A stretch of 21,427 bases of DNA from UBA6136 sp044378425 (GCA_044378425.1 JBILXN010000016.1:1-21427), one strand, 5' to 3'. Positions 7,805 through 15,398 are shown, counted from the first letter of the stretch. Made by a program: numbers and translations. The notes: a model not told the origin generated them from the sequence alone.

Positions 7805-8152
7805 ATGACGAATATTATTCAAGAACTCGAAACTGAATGGATGAGTGGAAAGACAATCCCCGCCTTCTCTACGGGTGATACCGTAGTCGTCCAGGTGAAG
7901 GTGAAGGAAGGTAACCGCGAACGCCTCCAGGCATATGAGGGGATCGTGATCGCGAAGCGAAACCGTGGTTATAACTCGGCATTCACCGTCCGTAAGATGT
8001 CTCATGGGGAGGGGGTGGAACGAGTATTTCAGACTTACAGCCCCCAGGTTCAGGAAATTCAGGTAAAGCGTCGTGGTGACGTCCGGCGCGCTAAACTCTA
8101 TTACCTTAGAGATTTGACAGGTAAAGCCGCTCGCATCAAGGAAAAAATCTAG
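7805..8152 (+). CDS. rplS: 50S ribosomal protein L19
   Basis: L19 sits at the 30S-50S interface. From ATG 7805 the protein is 115 residues, the usual length. It carries the family segments FSTGDTVVVQVKVKEGNRER, QAYEGIVIAKRNRG, FTVRKMSHGEGVERVF and a C-terminal LYYLRDLTGKAARIKE. An in-frame GTG at 7802 immediately precedes the ATG. It is the last gene of the operon and is followed by a strong terminator. Confidence 0.98.
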   Translation: MTNIIQELETEWMSGKTIPAFSTGDTVVVQVKVKEGNRERLQAYEGIVIAKRNRGYNSAFTVRKMSHGEGVERVFQTYSPQVQEIQVKRRGDVRRAKLYYLRDLTGKAARIKEKI

Positions 8153-8189
8153 TTTCTCGGGTTGGGCGCTCAGGCGCTACGAAGAATCA

Positions 8190-8215
8190 AAGGGCAACCA
8201 TGGTTGCCCTTTTTT
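8190..8215 (+). terminator. Strong intrinsic terminator of the rplS operon
   Basis: A fully self-complementary sequence from 8190 to 8211 (arm AAGGGCAA, centre CCATGG, arm TTGCCCTT) runs into a six-T tract at 8210-8215. It lies 38 nt after the rplS stop. Stem strength and T tract make this a convincing Rho-independent terminator. Confidence 0.92.
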
Positions 8216-8246
8216 CATATTTTGGGTAGGGCCAAAGTTAATTGAA

Positions 8247-8753
8247 ATGTCCTTCCACTGCACCAATAGCCACTCTATTGAAACGCTAGTGATACCGGCT
8301 CCATTTGGTGGCGTCCGAATATCGGCGAGATTTGGCGCTATAGTTGCTACTGAACTGATGCCACCACCCGTTCAAAACCTGCATAGGGTAACCGTTGACA
8401 ATGCATTGCTTAGAGAGGCCAGTGATCAATTGATGCGGTATTTTCATGAACCTGCCTTGGCGTTTTCTTTACCTTTAGTGCTGGCTGGCACAGCCTTTCA
8501 GCGTCGTGTATGGTCTGCAATGTTGGGTATCCCGGCGGGTTATACCAAAACATATGGAGGTCTATCCGCATTGATTGGCGGTGGTCCGCGAGCGGTGGCA
8601 GGAGCCTGCAGAGCTAATCCATTGCCCATTCTCATGCCCTGCCATCGTATTGTCGGCGCGCACGGATTGGGTGGATACTGCGGTTGCACCGATGGCCCGA
8701 TGCTGGCCGTCAAGTCGTGGCTGTTGCAGCATGAGGCTAGCCGATTTGATTGA
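8247..8753 (+). CDS. ogt: Methylated-DNA--[protein]-cysteine S-methyltransferase
   Basis: This is a suicide DNA-repair protein that moves the methyl group from O6-methylguanine (and O4-methylthymine) to its own cysteine. At 168 residues it matches stand-alone Ogt/MGMT proteins. The N-terminal RNase H-like half is followed by the helix-turn-helix DNA-binding part (FQRRVWSAMLGIPAGYTKTYG near residues 84-104, seen in pieces) and the active-site loop MPCHRIVGAHGLGGY, with acceptor Cys132. No Ada-type zinc domain is present. The start has no clear Shine-Dalgarno. Its last 23 nt overlap the start of xerD in another frame, so the two are translationally coupled. Confidence 0.95.
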   Translation: MSFHCTNSHSIETLVIPAPFGGVRISARFGAIVATELMPPPVQNLHRVTVDNALLREASDQLMRYFHEPALAFSLPLVLAGTAFQRRVWSAMLGIPAGYTKTYGGLSALIGGGPRAVAGACRANPLPILMPCHRIVGAHGLGGYCGCTDGPMLAVKSWLLQHEASRFD

Positions 8754-9660
8754 GTCCGCAGAAAAATCGACACAAATCACGTTGATTTCGCGTTTTATCG
8801 ATGCGCTGTGGGTTGAGGAGGGGCTTAGCCATAATACACAACAGGCCTATGAAAGTGACGTGACTCATTTCGAGGTTTGGGCTGGATCAATGCTTGGCAA
8901 AACATTATGTGAAGTCGATCTTGCTGATATTGAGGCTTATCTGGCTGATAAATATCGCCAGCAGGCATCGAACCGGAGTATGGCGCGGCGATTATCTAGC
9001 ATTCGCAAATTTTACCGCTACCTGTTGCGGGAGGGGTTGATAGGGGAAGACCCGACTTTGCTTATTGAGCCACCTAAAATAGGGCGTTCACTACCGGGAT
9101 CACTGAGTGAGCAGGATGTTCAGCGTTTGCTGGATGCGCCGATCACGGAAGAAGTTCTTGGTTGTCGTGATCGAGCCATGCTGGAAGTCCTCTACGCTAC
9201 CGGTCTCAGGGTCAGTGAACTAATAGGCCTGACCGTCTCCCAAGTCAATCTGCGACAGGGTGTGGTGCGAGTGATCGGGAAGGGTAGCAAGGATCGGTTG
9301 GTGCCTCTAGGGGAAATCGCCGAGCAATGGATATCACGTTACACGGTCTGCGCACGACCACTTATCTTGGGTGGGCGACAAACAGACGATCTTTTTGTAA
9401 CAGAGCGCGGCTCGGCGATGACTCGCCAAGCCTTCTGGTACATTATCAAGAGGTATGCGATGAAGGGTGGTATCAATAAACCCTTGTCCCCCCATACGCT
9501 GCGCCATGCCTTTGCTACTCACTTGCTGAATCACGGGGCTGACTTACGGGTTGTACAATTATTGCTGGGCCATAGCGATCTCTCAAGCACCCAGATATAC
9601 ACCCATGTCGCTGAGGAACGGCTTAAGGAACTTCATGCTCGTTGCCACCCCAGAGGGTAA
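8731..9660 (+). CDS. xerD: Site-specific tyrosine recombinase XerD
   Basis: XerD, with XerC, resolves chromosome dimers at dif under FtsK control. The 309-residue protein has an N-terminal SAM-like core-binding domain (SHNTQQAYESDVTHF) and a C-terminal catalytic domain with the full set: Arg160 (ATGLRVSELIGL), Lys184, His255 and Arg258 (SPHTLRHAFATHLL), His281 (LLGHSDLSSTQ) and nucleophile Tyr290 (IYTHVA). Similarity to E. coli XerD is stronger than to XerC, for example in AMLEVLYATGLRVSEL and RQGVVRVIGKG. ATG 8731 lies inside ogt; reading further upstream adds 52 residues that are only the ogt sequence in another frame. It is a housekeeping recombinase, not a mobile-element integrase. Confidence 0.95.
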   Translation: MRLADLIESAEKSTQITLISRFIDALWVEEGLSHNTQQAYESDVTHFEVWAGSMLGKTLCEVDLADIEAYLADKYRQQASNRSMARRLSSIRKFYRYLLREGLIGEDPTLLIEPPKIGRSLPGSLSEQDVQRLLDAPITEEVLGCRDRAMLEVLYATGLRVSELIGLTVSQVNLRQGVVRVIGKGSKDRLVPLGEIAEQWISRYTVCARPLILGGRQTDDLFVTERGSAMTRQAFWYIIKRYAMKGGINKPLSPHTLRHAFATHLLNHGADLRVVQLLLGHSDLSSTQIYTHVAEERLKELHARCHPRG

Positions 9661-9688
9661 CGGGGCCAGACTAATCAATCACAAAACT

Positions 9689-10468
9689 ATGATTCATCCC
9701 ACAGCTTGTATTGCATCTGATGTGACATTGGGTGCCAACGTGACGGTTGGCGCCTTTGCGGTAATAGAAGGGCCTGGTCTGATTGGCGACGATTGCACAG
9801 TTGAGTCGCACGCAGTGGTTCGGCCCTATGTCCGAATGGGCAGCGGCAATCATGTCCATCCGCATGCCGTGCTGGGTGGTGTGCCTCAGGATCTCAGCTT
9901 TGAGCCTACGACTGTGACCTATCTCGACATTGGTGACCGTAACGTATTTCGAGAAGGTGTTACCATCAGCCGAGCGACCCGATCAGGCCTTTCGACTGTT
10001 ATCGGCTCCGACAATTACTTTATGAACAACACTCATGTTGGCCATGACGCCCGCCTTGGCACTGGCAATATCCTCGCCAGCGGAGCAACCCTGGGAGGGC
10101 ATGTTCAGGTGGGGGATAGGGTCTTTTTTGGTGGTGGAGTGATGGTTCATCAGTTTTGCAGGATTGGCAGTTTTGCCATCCTGCAAGGGCTCGCCGGCAT
10201 CAACAAGGATTCCCTGCCGTTTGCCATGGTGGGCGGTAGGCCGGGTAAGCATTACCGGCTTAATTTGGTAGGCATGCGCCGTGCCGGGATAGAGGGTGAA
10301 CGTCTGAAGGCAGTCTCTACAGCTTTTCGAAGACTGAAGGCCAGACAGTCTCTTGATGACCTGCCCGATACGGCAGAACTGGCCTACCTTCGGGACTGGC
10401 TGGCAGCCGAGTCAAAACGAGGGGGATTTCTCGGATTTATTGAAGCCCGTAGCCGCCATGAAGAGTAA
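9689..10468 (+). CDS. lpxA: Acyl-ACP--UDP-sugar acyltransferase LpxA, probably specific for UDP-GlcNAc3N
   Basis: LpxA adds the first 3-hydroxyacyl chain in lipid A synthesis. The 259-residue protein is a left-handed beta-helix of hexapeptide repeats with a C-terminal helical tail. By alignment with E. coli LpxA, catalytic His125 corresponds to His119 (NTHVGHD), His144 to His138 and His160 to His154 (VHQFC). The E. coli acyl-length ruler Gly173 is Gly167 here, which suggests a chain of about C14. The E. coli HRGT motif at the sugar pocket is SRAT here. gnnA and gnnB follow directly, implying that the acceptor is the 3-amino sugar nucleotide. The gene starts 28 nt after xerD with no clear Shine-Dalgarno. 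It lies away from the usual lpxD-fabZ neighbours. Confidence 0.92.
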   Translation: MIHPTACIASDVTLGANVTVGAFAVIEGPGLIGDDCTVESHAVVRPYVRMGSGNHVHPHAVLGGVPQDLSFEPTTVTYLDIGDRNVFREGVTISRATRSGLSTVIGSDNYFMNNTHVGHDARLGTGNILASGATLGGHVQVGDRVFFGGGVMVHQFCRIGSFAILQGLAGINKDSLPFAMVGGRPGKHYRLNLVGMRRAGIEGERLKAVSTAFRRLKARQSLDDLPDTAELAYLRDWLAAESKRGGFLGFIEARSRHEE

Positions 10469-10499
10469 GCAAGCGCACTAGACGGTTTCCGGAGTAGCT

Positions 10500-11435
10500 A
10501 TGAAATCCCTTAAATGTGCGGTGATCGGCACCGGCTATCTTGGTAAATTCCACGCCCAGAAATACGCGGCTTTGAACGGTTGCGAGTTGGTCGCGGTAGT
10601 CGACAGCAATCCGGCAGCGGCTCAAGCTGTTGCGGATAACACTAATACCCGGGGCCTTACCGATTACCGGGAGTTGCTAGGTCAGGTCGATGCCGTAAGC
10701 ATTGTTGTCCCTACGAGTCTGCATTTCCAGGTGGCGCGGGACTTTATCGATGCTGGTGCCCATGTGTTGGTAGAGAAGCCGGTGACGGTCACGGTTGAGG
10801 AGGCAGATGAACTGATACGGTTGGCGGCCGAGCGAGATGTGCGACTGATGGTCGGTCACCTTGAGCGCTTTAATGCCGCCATACTCGGGCTGGATCTCAT
10901 CCACGAAAAGCCTCTGTTCATCGAGTCTCATCGATTGGCACCGTTCAATCCACGTGCCAATGATGTGAGTGTGGTGCTTGATCTGATGATCCATGATATC
11001 GACATTATTCTGGATATCGTCGATTCGGAGGTTGAGCGCATTGATGCCAAAGGGGTAACCGTTCTGACCAATGATACCGATATTGCTAATGCCCGTCTGA
11101 CCTTCAAGAATGGCTGCGTGGCCAATGTTACCGCCAGTCGTGCCAGCCTTAAGGTTGAGCGGAAAATGCGGATGTTCATGCCTAATTGCTATATATCGGT
11201 CGATTTTCAAAACCGCGTGCTGGCTCAGTATCGAAAGGGCGAGCGAGAAATGTTTCCAGGTGTACCGGAAATCGCCAGTGAGGAGTCGGTGTTCGAAAAT
11301 GGCGATGCGCTACTCGAAGAAATTCGGCATTTTGTGGCCTGCATTCGTGAAGGGCGTGAACCGCTAGTGTCGGGCCTCGCCGGACGCCGGGCACTGGCTA
11401 CGGCCATAGAGATTACCCGTTTGCTAAAATCATAG
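10500..11435 (+). CDS. gnnA: UDP-GlcNAc 3-dehydrogenase GnnA (Gfo/Idh/MocA family)
   Basis: GnnA is expected to oxidise the 3-hydroxyl of UDP-GlcNAc with NAD+, giving the 3-keto sugar used by GnnB. The 311-residue protein begins with a Rossmann fold (AVIGTGYLGKFHA, glycines at 10-15) and has the Gfo/Idh/MocA motif VLVEKPVT (Glu92-Lys93-Pro94). The second domain carries the LMIHDIDIILDIV segment typical of sugar-nucleotide dehydrogenases of this family. The function rests on context: lpxA-gnnA-gnnB-lpxB is the arrangement described for Acidithiobacillus ferrooxidans. A GGAG Shine-Dalgarno at 10491-10494 supports the ATG. Without the context it would be only a generic oxidoreductase. Confidence 0.85.
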   Translation: MKSLKCAVIGTGYLGKFHAQKYAALNGCELVAVVDSNPAAAQAVADNTNTRGLTDYRELLGQVDAVSIVVPTSLHFQVARDFIDAGAHVLVEKPVTVTVEEADELIRLAAERDVRLMVGHLERFNAAILGLDLIHEKPLFIESHRLAPFNPRANDVSVVLDLMIHDIDIILDIVDSEVERIDAKGVTVLTNDTDIANARLTFKNGCVANVTASRASLKVERKMRMFMPNCYISVDFQNRVLAQYRKGEREMFPGVPEIASEESVFENGDALLEEIRHFVACIREGREPLVSGLAGRRALATAIEITRLLKS

Positions 11436-11457
11436 CCGCAGAAGAGAGAGTAACGTC

Positions 11458-12555
11458 ATGATCCCAATGGTCGATCTGAAAACCCAGTATTTGAATCTCA
11501 AGGACGAGATTGACCGTGGGGTGGCGGAGGTTCTTGACAGTTGCGCCTTCATTCTTGGCCCCAATGTCAGAGCCTTTGAAGAGGAGACCGCTACTTATCT
11601 GGGGGTTAAGCATGCAATAGGCTGCGCTTCCGGCACAGATGCCTTGCATCTCGCCTTATTGGCTTCTGGTATAGGTCCAGGAGATGAGGTCATTACTTCG
11701 CCTTTTACCTTTATTGCCACCGCTGAAGCCATACGCTATGTCGGGGCAAAGCCCGTATTTGTCGATATTAATCCCCGCACCTTCAACATTGAGGCGGCGG
11801 CCATCGAAGCGGCTATAACCACCAAGACCCGGGCAGTGATGCCGGTGCATTTATTCGGCCAGCCTGCCGATATGGCCGCTATTGTTGCGCTGTGTTCGGC
11901 CCGCAACCTGCTGCTGATCGAGGATTGTGCACAGTCGTTTGGGGCCAGTATCAATGGCGTCCAGACGGGTAGCATGGGGGTGAGTGCAGGCTTCAGTTTT
12001 TTCCCTAGCAAAAATCTGGGTTGTTATGGTGATGGCGGTCTGGTGAGTACCCAGTCAGATGAGGTCGCCGCACGGATCAAGATGCTCAGAAATCACGGCT
12101 CAGAGGTGCGTTACTACCATGACGCGATTGGTTATAACAGCCGTCTCGATGAGATGCAGGCAGTTATCCTGCGGGTCAAACTCAGGCACATTGATGAATT
12201 TAATCAGGGCCGTCGCCGTGCGGCTCATCTTTACTCGGAACTGATGGCGGATTTGCCATTGGAAACGCCCTACGAGGACGAAAAGGGTGTCCATGTCTAT
12301 CACCAGTACACGTTGCTTTGTGATCGGCGTGAGGCTGTCATGGCTGCACTGCAAAAAGCCGAGATATCCTCGGCCATTTACTACCCGGTACCGTTGCATA
12401 AACAGAACGTATTCGCCGCAGACTACGCAGGGCTTTCTCTGCCGGTGACTGAGTCGGTGGCGGCGCGCTGCTTCTCCTTGCCGATCTATCCCGAACTTGA
12501 AGAATCTGATGTCCGCCGCATCGTTCAGGTCATAGGCACTGCCCTGAATGGCTGA
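11458..12555 (+). CDS. gnnB: UDP-3-keto-GlcNAc 3-aminotransferase GnnB (DegT/DnrJ/EryC1/StrS family)
   Basis: GnnB should transfer an amino group, normally from glutamate, to the 3-keto product of GnnA, forming UDP-GlcNAc3N. The 365-residue protein is a fold-type I PLP enzyme of the DegT class. It starts MIPMVDLKTQYLNLKDEI and has the cofactor-contacting CASGTDALHLAL segment, PLP-nitrogen-binding Asp156 (LLLIEDCAQSFGA) and the Schiff-base lysine Lys185 in FSFFPSKNLGCYGDGG. The NSRLDEMQAVIL segment is also characteristic. The ATG follows a GAGAGAG Shine-Dalgarno, and the gene overlaps lpxB by 8 nt. Other DegT enzymes make different amino sugars, so specificity is inferred from the lpx context. 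Confidence 0.87.
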   Translation: MIPMVDLKTQYLNLKDEIDRGVAEVLDSCAFILGPNVRAFEEETATYLGVKHAIGCASGTDALHLALLASGIGPGDEVITSPFTFIATAEAIRYVGAKPVFVDINPRTFNIEAAAIEAAITTKTRAVMPVHLFGQPADMAAIVALCSARNLLLIEDCAQSFGASINGVQTGSMGVSAGFSFFPSKNLGCYGDGGLVSTQSDEVAARIKMLRNHGSEVRYYHDAIGYNSRLDEMQAVILRVKLRHIDEFNQGRRRAAHLYSELMADLPLETPYEDEKGVHVYHQYTLLCDRREAVMAALQKAEISSAIYYPVPLHKQNVFAADYAGLSLPVTESVAARCFSLPIYPELEESDVRRIVQVIGTALNG

Positions 12556-13729
12556 GACAACGCCTTTGATCATGCTTTCTGCGGGCGAGGCGTCCGGAGA
12601 TCAGCATGCGGCAGCCCTGTTTCGTGAACTCAGATCACTAGTGCCGACTATTCGTGGCATAGGCATGGGTGGACAAGCCATGCGCGAGGCCGGCATAGAT
12701 ATCTGTTATGACTCGTCAGGCATTGGCGTGATCGGCCTTGCTGAAATTGCCCGGCATTATCTTGAGATTCGTCAGGCACTTACTCTGATGCAGTCGGTTG
12801 CCTGCGAGCGTAAACCCGACCTGTTGATTTGCGTCGACTACAAAGAGTTCAACTTCCGTCTGGCCAAGGCCGCCAAGGCCTGTGGGGTCAAGGTGCTGTT
12901 TTATGTTAGCCCGCAAGTATGGGCATGGCGTCCAGGTCGAGTGGCGAGCTATGGTCGGATTATCGACCACATGGCGGTGATTTTTCCCTTCGAGTTGCCG
13001 TATTACGAGGCTTATCAGGTGCCGGCAACTTATGTCGGTCACCCGCTTGCAGGCAAGGTGAAGACGCAGACCACTCAAACCGCCGCGCGTGCAGCGTTGG
13101 GGCTGGCGAATAATGCGGAACCAATTATTGGTCTGTTGCCAGGCAGCAGAGCCAATGAAATCAGGCGGCTTATGCCCGTCATACTTGCATCGGCCCGGCA
13201 GTTAGCCGAATCCTATCCTTCTGCCCGTTTCCTTCTGTTTCAGGCATCCTCGGTGTCGGATGAAGCTCTGAACTCGGGGTTGGAAGGGTTTGATCGTGGC
13301 CGTTTGACCATTATTAAAGGGCAGGATTACGCCGCATTGCAATGCTGCAACGCCGTTATTACGGTGTCCGGGACGGCTACGCTTGAGGTCGCCTTACTGG
13401 GTGTTCCTATGGTGATCGTCTATAAGTTGTCGATGCTGAGTTACTGGCTGGGTCGATTGCTGGTGAGTGTTGAATTCATAGGTCTGCCGAATATTCTGGC
13501 CGGTCGATCGGTGGTGCGCGAATTTATCCAGCATGAGGCCTCCCCGGCAAATATCGCTGGAGAGATTGGCAGACTGTTGGATGATCCTGATTATGCGGCT
13601 GCGATGCGTGCGGACTTGTCTAGGGTAAAAGCTATACTGGGCGAACGTAATGCCTCGGTAGAGCTTGCCCGGTTAGCTGCGGAAATGCTGGCGGCTCGTG
13701 TTGCTGATGAGCGTGAGGCGGTGCCATGA
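12548..13729 (+). CDS. lpxB: Lipid-A-disaccharide synthase
   Basis: LpxB, a GT19 family glycosyltransferase at the inner membrane, joins UDP-2,3-diacyl-glucosamine and 2,3-diacyl-glucosamine-1-phosphate to form the beta-1,6 disaccharide. The 393-residue length is typical. Signatures include LSAGEASGDQHAAALFRELR at the N-terminus, YVSPQVWAWRPGR, the LLPGSRANEIRRLMP donor-site segment and VSGTATLEVALLGVPMVIVYK. It overlaps gnnB by 8 nt and the following gre-like gene by 4 nt (ATGA), so translation is coupled. If the substrates carry GlcNAc3N, this LpxB must accept acyl chains linked through nitrogen at both positions. Confidence 0.97.
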   Translation: MAETTPLIMLSAGEASGDQHAAALFRELRSLVPTIRGIGMGGQAMREAGIDICYDSSGIGVIGLAEIARHYLEIRQALTLMQSVACERKPDLLICVDYKEFNFRLAKAAKACGVKVLFYVSPQVWAWRPGRVASYGRIIDHMAVIFPFELPYYEAYQVPATYVGHPLAGKVKTQTTQTAARAALGLANNAEPIIGLLPGSRANEIRRLMPVILASARQLAESYPSARFLLFQASSVSDEALNSGLEGFDRGRLTIIKGQDYAALQCCNAVITVSGTATLEVALLGVPMVIVYKLSMLSYWLGRLLVSVEFIGLPNILAGRSVVREFIQHEASPANIAGEIGRLLDDPDYAAAMRADLSRVKAILGERNASVELARLAAEMLAARVADEREAVP

Positions 13730-14220
13730 GTCGGGCCTTCGTTAGGGAAAACGACAGCCAAGCCGATCTGGGCGGGCTTGGGCGCCCCATGAGTGCGCAC
13801 ACCAACTATGTCACGCCGCGCGGGCTGATGCAGTTACGGACACACTTGCGGCGGGCAACTGAGGGTTTGAGCGAACTGCTCGGAAAAGATGATCTGGCAA
13901 GTCAACAGCGGCGTCAGGAGCTACAGCGAGATGCCGCTTACTATGCCGAGCGTCTCAAACGGTCGGTACTGGTTTCGCCAGAAGCACAGACTCCGGACAC
14001 GGTGCGTTTCGGGGTTACGGTCGATATCGAAGATGCCCATGGTGAAACCTTGAGCATCGTGATCGTCGGAGAAGGTGAGGCAAACGTGGTCGAAGGTAGG
14101 GTCAGTTGGGTATCGCCGCTGGCAAGGGCGTTAATCAATGCGCGGGTCGGTGATGTGGTGACCTGGAAACGACCCGCCGGCGATAAGGCATTGGAAATTC
14201 TCGCCATACGCCATTCCTGA
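13726..14220 (+). CDS. GreA/GreB-like transcription factor with atypical coiled coil
   Basis: Gre factors enter the secondary channel of RNA polymerase and trigger cleavage of backtracked RNA. The C-terminal half is a clear Gre FKBP-like domain: VRFGVTVDIEDAHGETLSIVIVGEGEA (seen from residue 93), SWVSPLARALINARVGDVVTW and ALEILAIRH. The N-terminal half begins with the Gre-type YVTPRGLMQLRTHL. The family tip motif GDxxENAEY, with two acidic residues needed for cleavage, is not conserved: the matching region is KDDLASQQ near residues 54-61, and the first helix looks about 8 residues shorter. GAGG at 13715-13718 supports ATG 13726, which overlaps the lpxB stop. ATG 13789 fits the family N-terminus better. 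Rnk is less likely because it lacks the YVTPxG start. Confidence 0.8.
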   Translation: MSRAFVRENDSQADLGGLGRPMSAHTNYVTPRGLMQLRTHLRRATEGLSELLGKDDLASQQRRQELQRDAAYYAERLKRSVLVSPEAQTPDTVRFGVTVDIEDAHGETLSIVIVGEGEANVVEGRVSWVSPLARALINARVGDVVTWKRPAGDKALEILAIRHS

Positions 14221-14228
14221 ATTCACCG

Positions 14229-14951
14229 ATGGGCGATTTTCCATATCTGATTCGTCGCAGCAGGCGAGCGAGTAATGTTCGAATCGTGGTCAAGCCCAGT
14301 GGTATTGAGTTGGTGGTGCCTCTGGCTACCTGCGAAGCTGATGCGGTGCGGTTTCTTGAGCAGAAACGCGATTGGATAACCCGCAAATTATCCGAAGCGC
14401 AGGGCAGGGCGAGCGCACAGCACTCCAGCATCCGGCCTCTACTGGCGTCAGGTAGTGTCGTTCCATTTCGGGGTGTATCAACCCCCGTACTCATCCAGAA
14501 ATCCCATAACCAACGACTTCGCGTGGTCAAGCATGATGAGGGGCCTTTCGAAGTTTTCAGCCCGGCAGATGGCCCTGTTGAGATAGATCGTCATATCAGG
14601 GCGGCACTGTTCGGTTGGATCAGGCCTTGGATGCAGCGAGAAACGCTGCTGATCAGCCATGAGTGCGGGGCAACCCACAACCTGCACCCGCGTGAAATTC
14701 GGATCAAGCAAATGAAATCCCGCTGGGGCAGTTGCGGCCCCCGCAATGACATCAATCTTAATTGGACACTCGCGTTTGCACCTGCGAGTGCGCTGAAATA
14801 TGTCGTTGTCCACGAGTTGTCCCATATTCGCCACCGCAATCATTCGGCTGATTTCTGGGCGTTGGTGAGCGAGCTTATGCCGGAATGGCGGGCTGAAAGG
14901 CAATGGTTGAAAAGTCAGGGCGGCGATCTCTTGTGGCGATTTGGATCATGA
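14229..14951 (+). CDS. YgjP-like zinc metalloprotein (M48/SprT-like)
   Basis: This family, formerly DUF45, has a zinc-metallopeptidase-like active site; E. coli YgjP has been assigned UTP pyrophosphatase activity, so the true substrate here is unknown. The 240-residue protein has the HExxH motif HELSH at 195-199, a likely third ligand His205 in RHRNHSADFW, and the conserved KSRWGSCGPRNDINLNW segment starting at residue 163. No signal peptide or membrane segment is visible, so it should be cytoplasmic. It begins 8 nt after the gre-like gene and ends the long rightward gene group. Confidence 0.88.
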   Translation: MGDFPYLIRRSRRASNVRIVVKPSGIELVVPLATCEADAVRFLEQKRDWITRKLSEAQGRASAQHSSIRPLLASGSVVPFRGVSTPVLIQKSHNQRLRVVKHDEGPFEVFSPADGPVEIDRHIRAALFGWIRPWMQRETLLISHECGATHNLHPREIRIKQMKSRWGSCGPRNDINLNWTLAFAPASALKYVVVHELSHIRHRNHSADFWALVSELMPEWRAERQWLKSQGGDLLWRFGS

Positions 14952-15123
14952 AGTATTGCCGTCTCCAGTTGTTGGTTTCGTGGGGGGGCTCGGATGGGTT
15001 GTTTCAATCCAATCCTTAAGCGGTCATGGTCAGGTGAGGTAAACCGGCCCCGGAGATTACGGGGGATGGAGGCAGTTTTCGAACTTGAGGATAGTTGATA
15101 AGCCTATAGCGGCCTATTTTTGG

Positions 15124-15141
15124 ACGCACTCGGTGCGTTTT
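15124..15141 (+). terminator. Candidate terminator of the lpx-gre-ygjP group
   Basis: A perfect 6-bp stem ACGCAC/GTGCGT (15124-15129, 15133-15138) with a 3-nt TCG loop is followed by a short T tract (15138-15141) and C-T. It lies about 170 nt after the YgjP-like gene. The T run is short, so efficiency is uncertain. Confidence 0.55.
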
Positions 15142-15360
15142 CTGTCGGCAAGGTGATCTGGTTAGCTGTTTTAAGCGTGGCTCAATACGCTAGCTAGGAC
15201 TATCCCAATGCAGTCTGGCGATGCGAGTGGTGCTGATGACCGTGATAGGGCCAATTTTTGATGGTGTCTGTCATCGGGGATACACAGCCGCTCCGGCCAT
15301 CATCACCTACATGGGGGTGGGGTTTCCAGCCTTTTGATTCTGAATCGGGATAACGTACCC

Positions 15361-15398
15361 GCTACCCCGCTACCCCGCTACCCCGCTACCCCGCTACC
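15361..15398. repeat. Tandem repeat of GCTACCCC, 4.75 copies
   Basis: Four exact copies of the 8-mer GCTACCCC and a fifth partial copy (GCTACC) run without interruption. A degenerate GTACCC precedes them at 15355-15360. The array is non-coding and starts 41 bp beyond the stop of the leftward ATPase gene. It has no spacers and is not CRISPR. The short unit suggests slippage-prone microsatellite-like DNA. Confidence 0.97.

Noticed and set aside
8575..8730. Upstream extension of the xerD reading frame
   Set aside because: It only reads the ogt sequence in another frame; XerD similarity starts after ATG 8731.
8731..9660. Tyrosine recombinase as sign of a prophage or genomic island
   Set aside because: It resembles housekeeping XerD along its full length, and neighbours are conserved chromosomal genes with no att repeats seen.
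9551..9688. Upstream extension of the lpxA reading frame into xerD
   Set aside because: The added residues have no hexapeptide-repeat character and overlap the XerD catalytic C-terminus.
10677..11210. Long open frame on the minus strand inside gnnA
   Set aside because: It is antisense to a well-supported dehydrogenase and its translation resembles no known protein.
15361..15398. CRISPR array
   Set aside because: The 8-bp units are directly contiguous with no spacers, and no cas genes are present.
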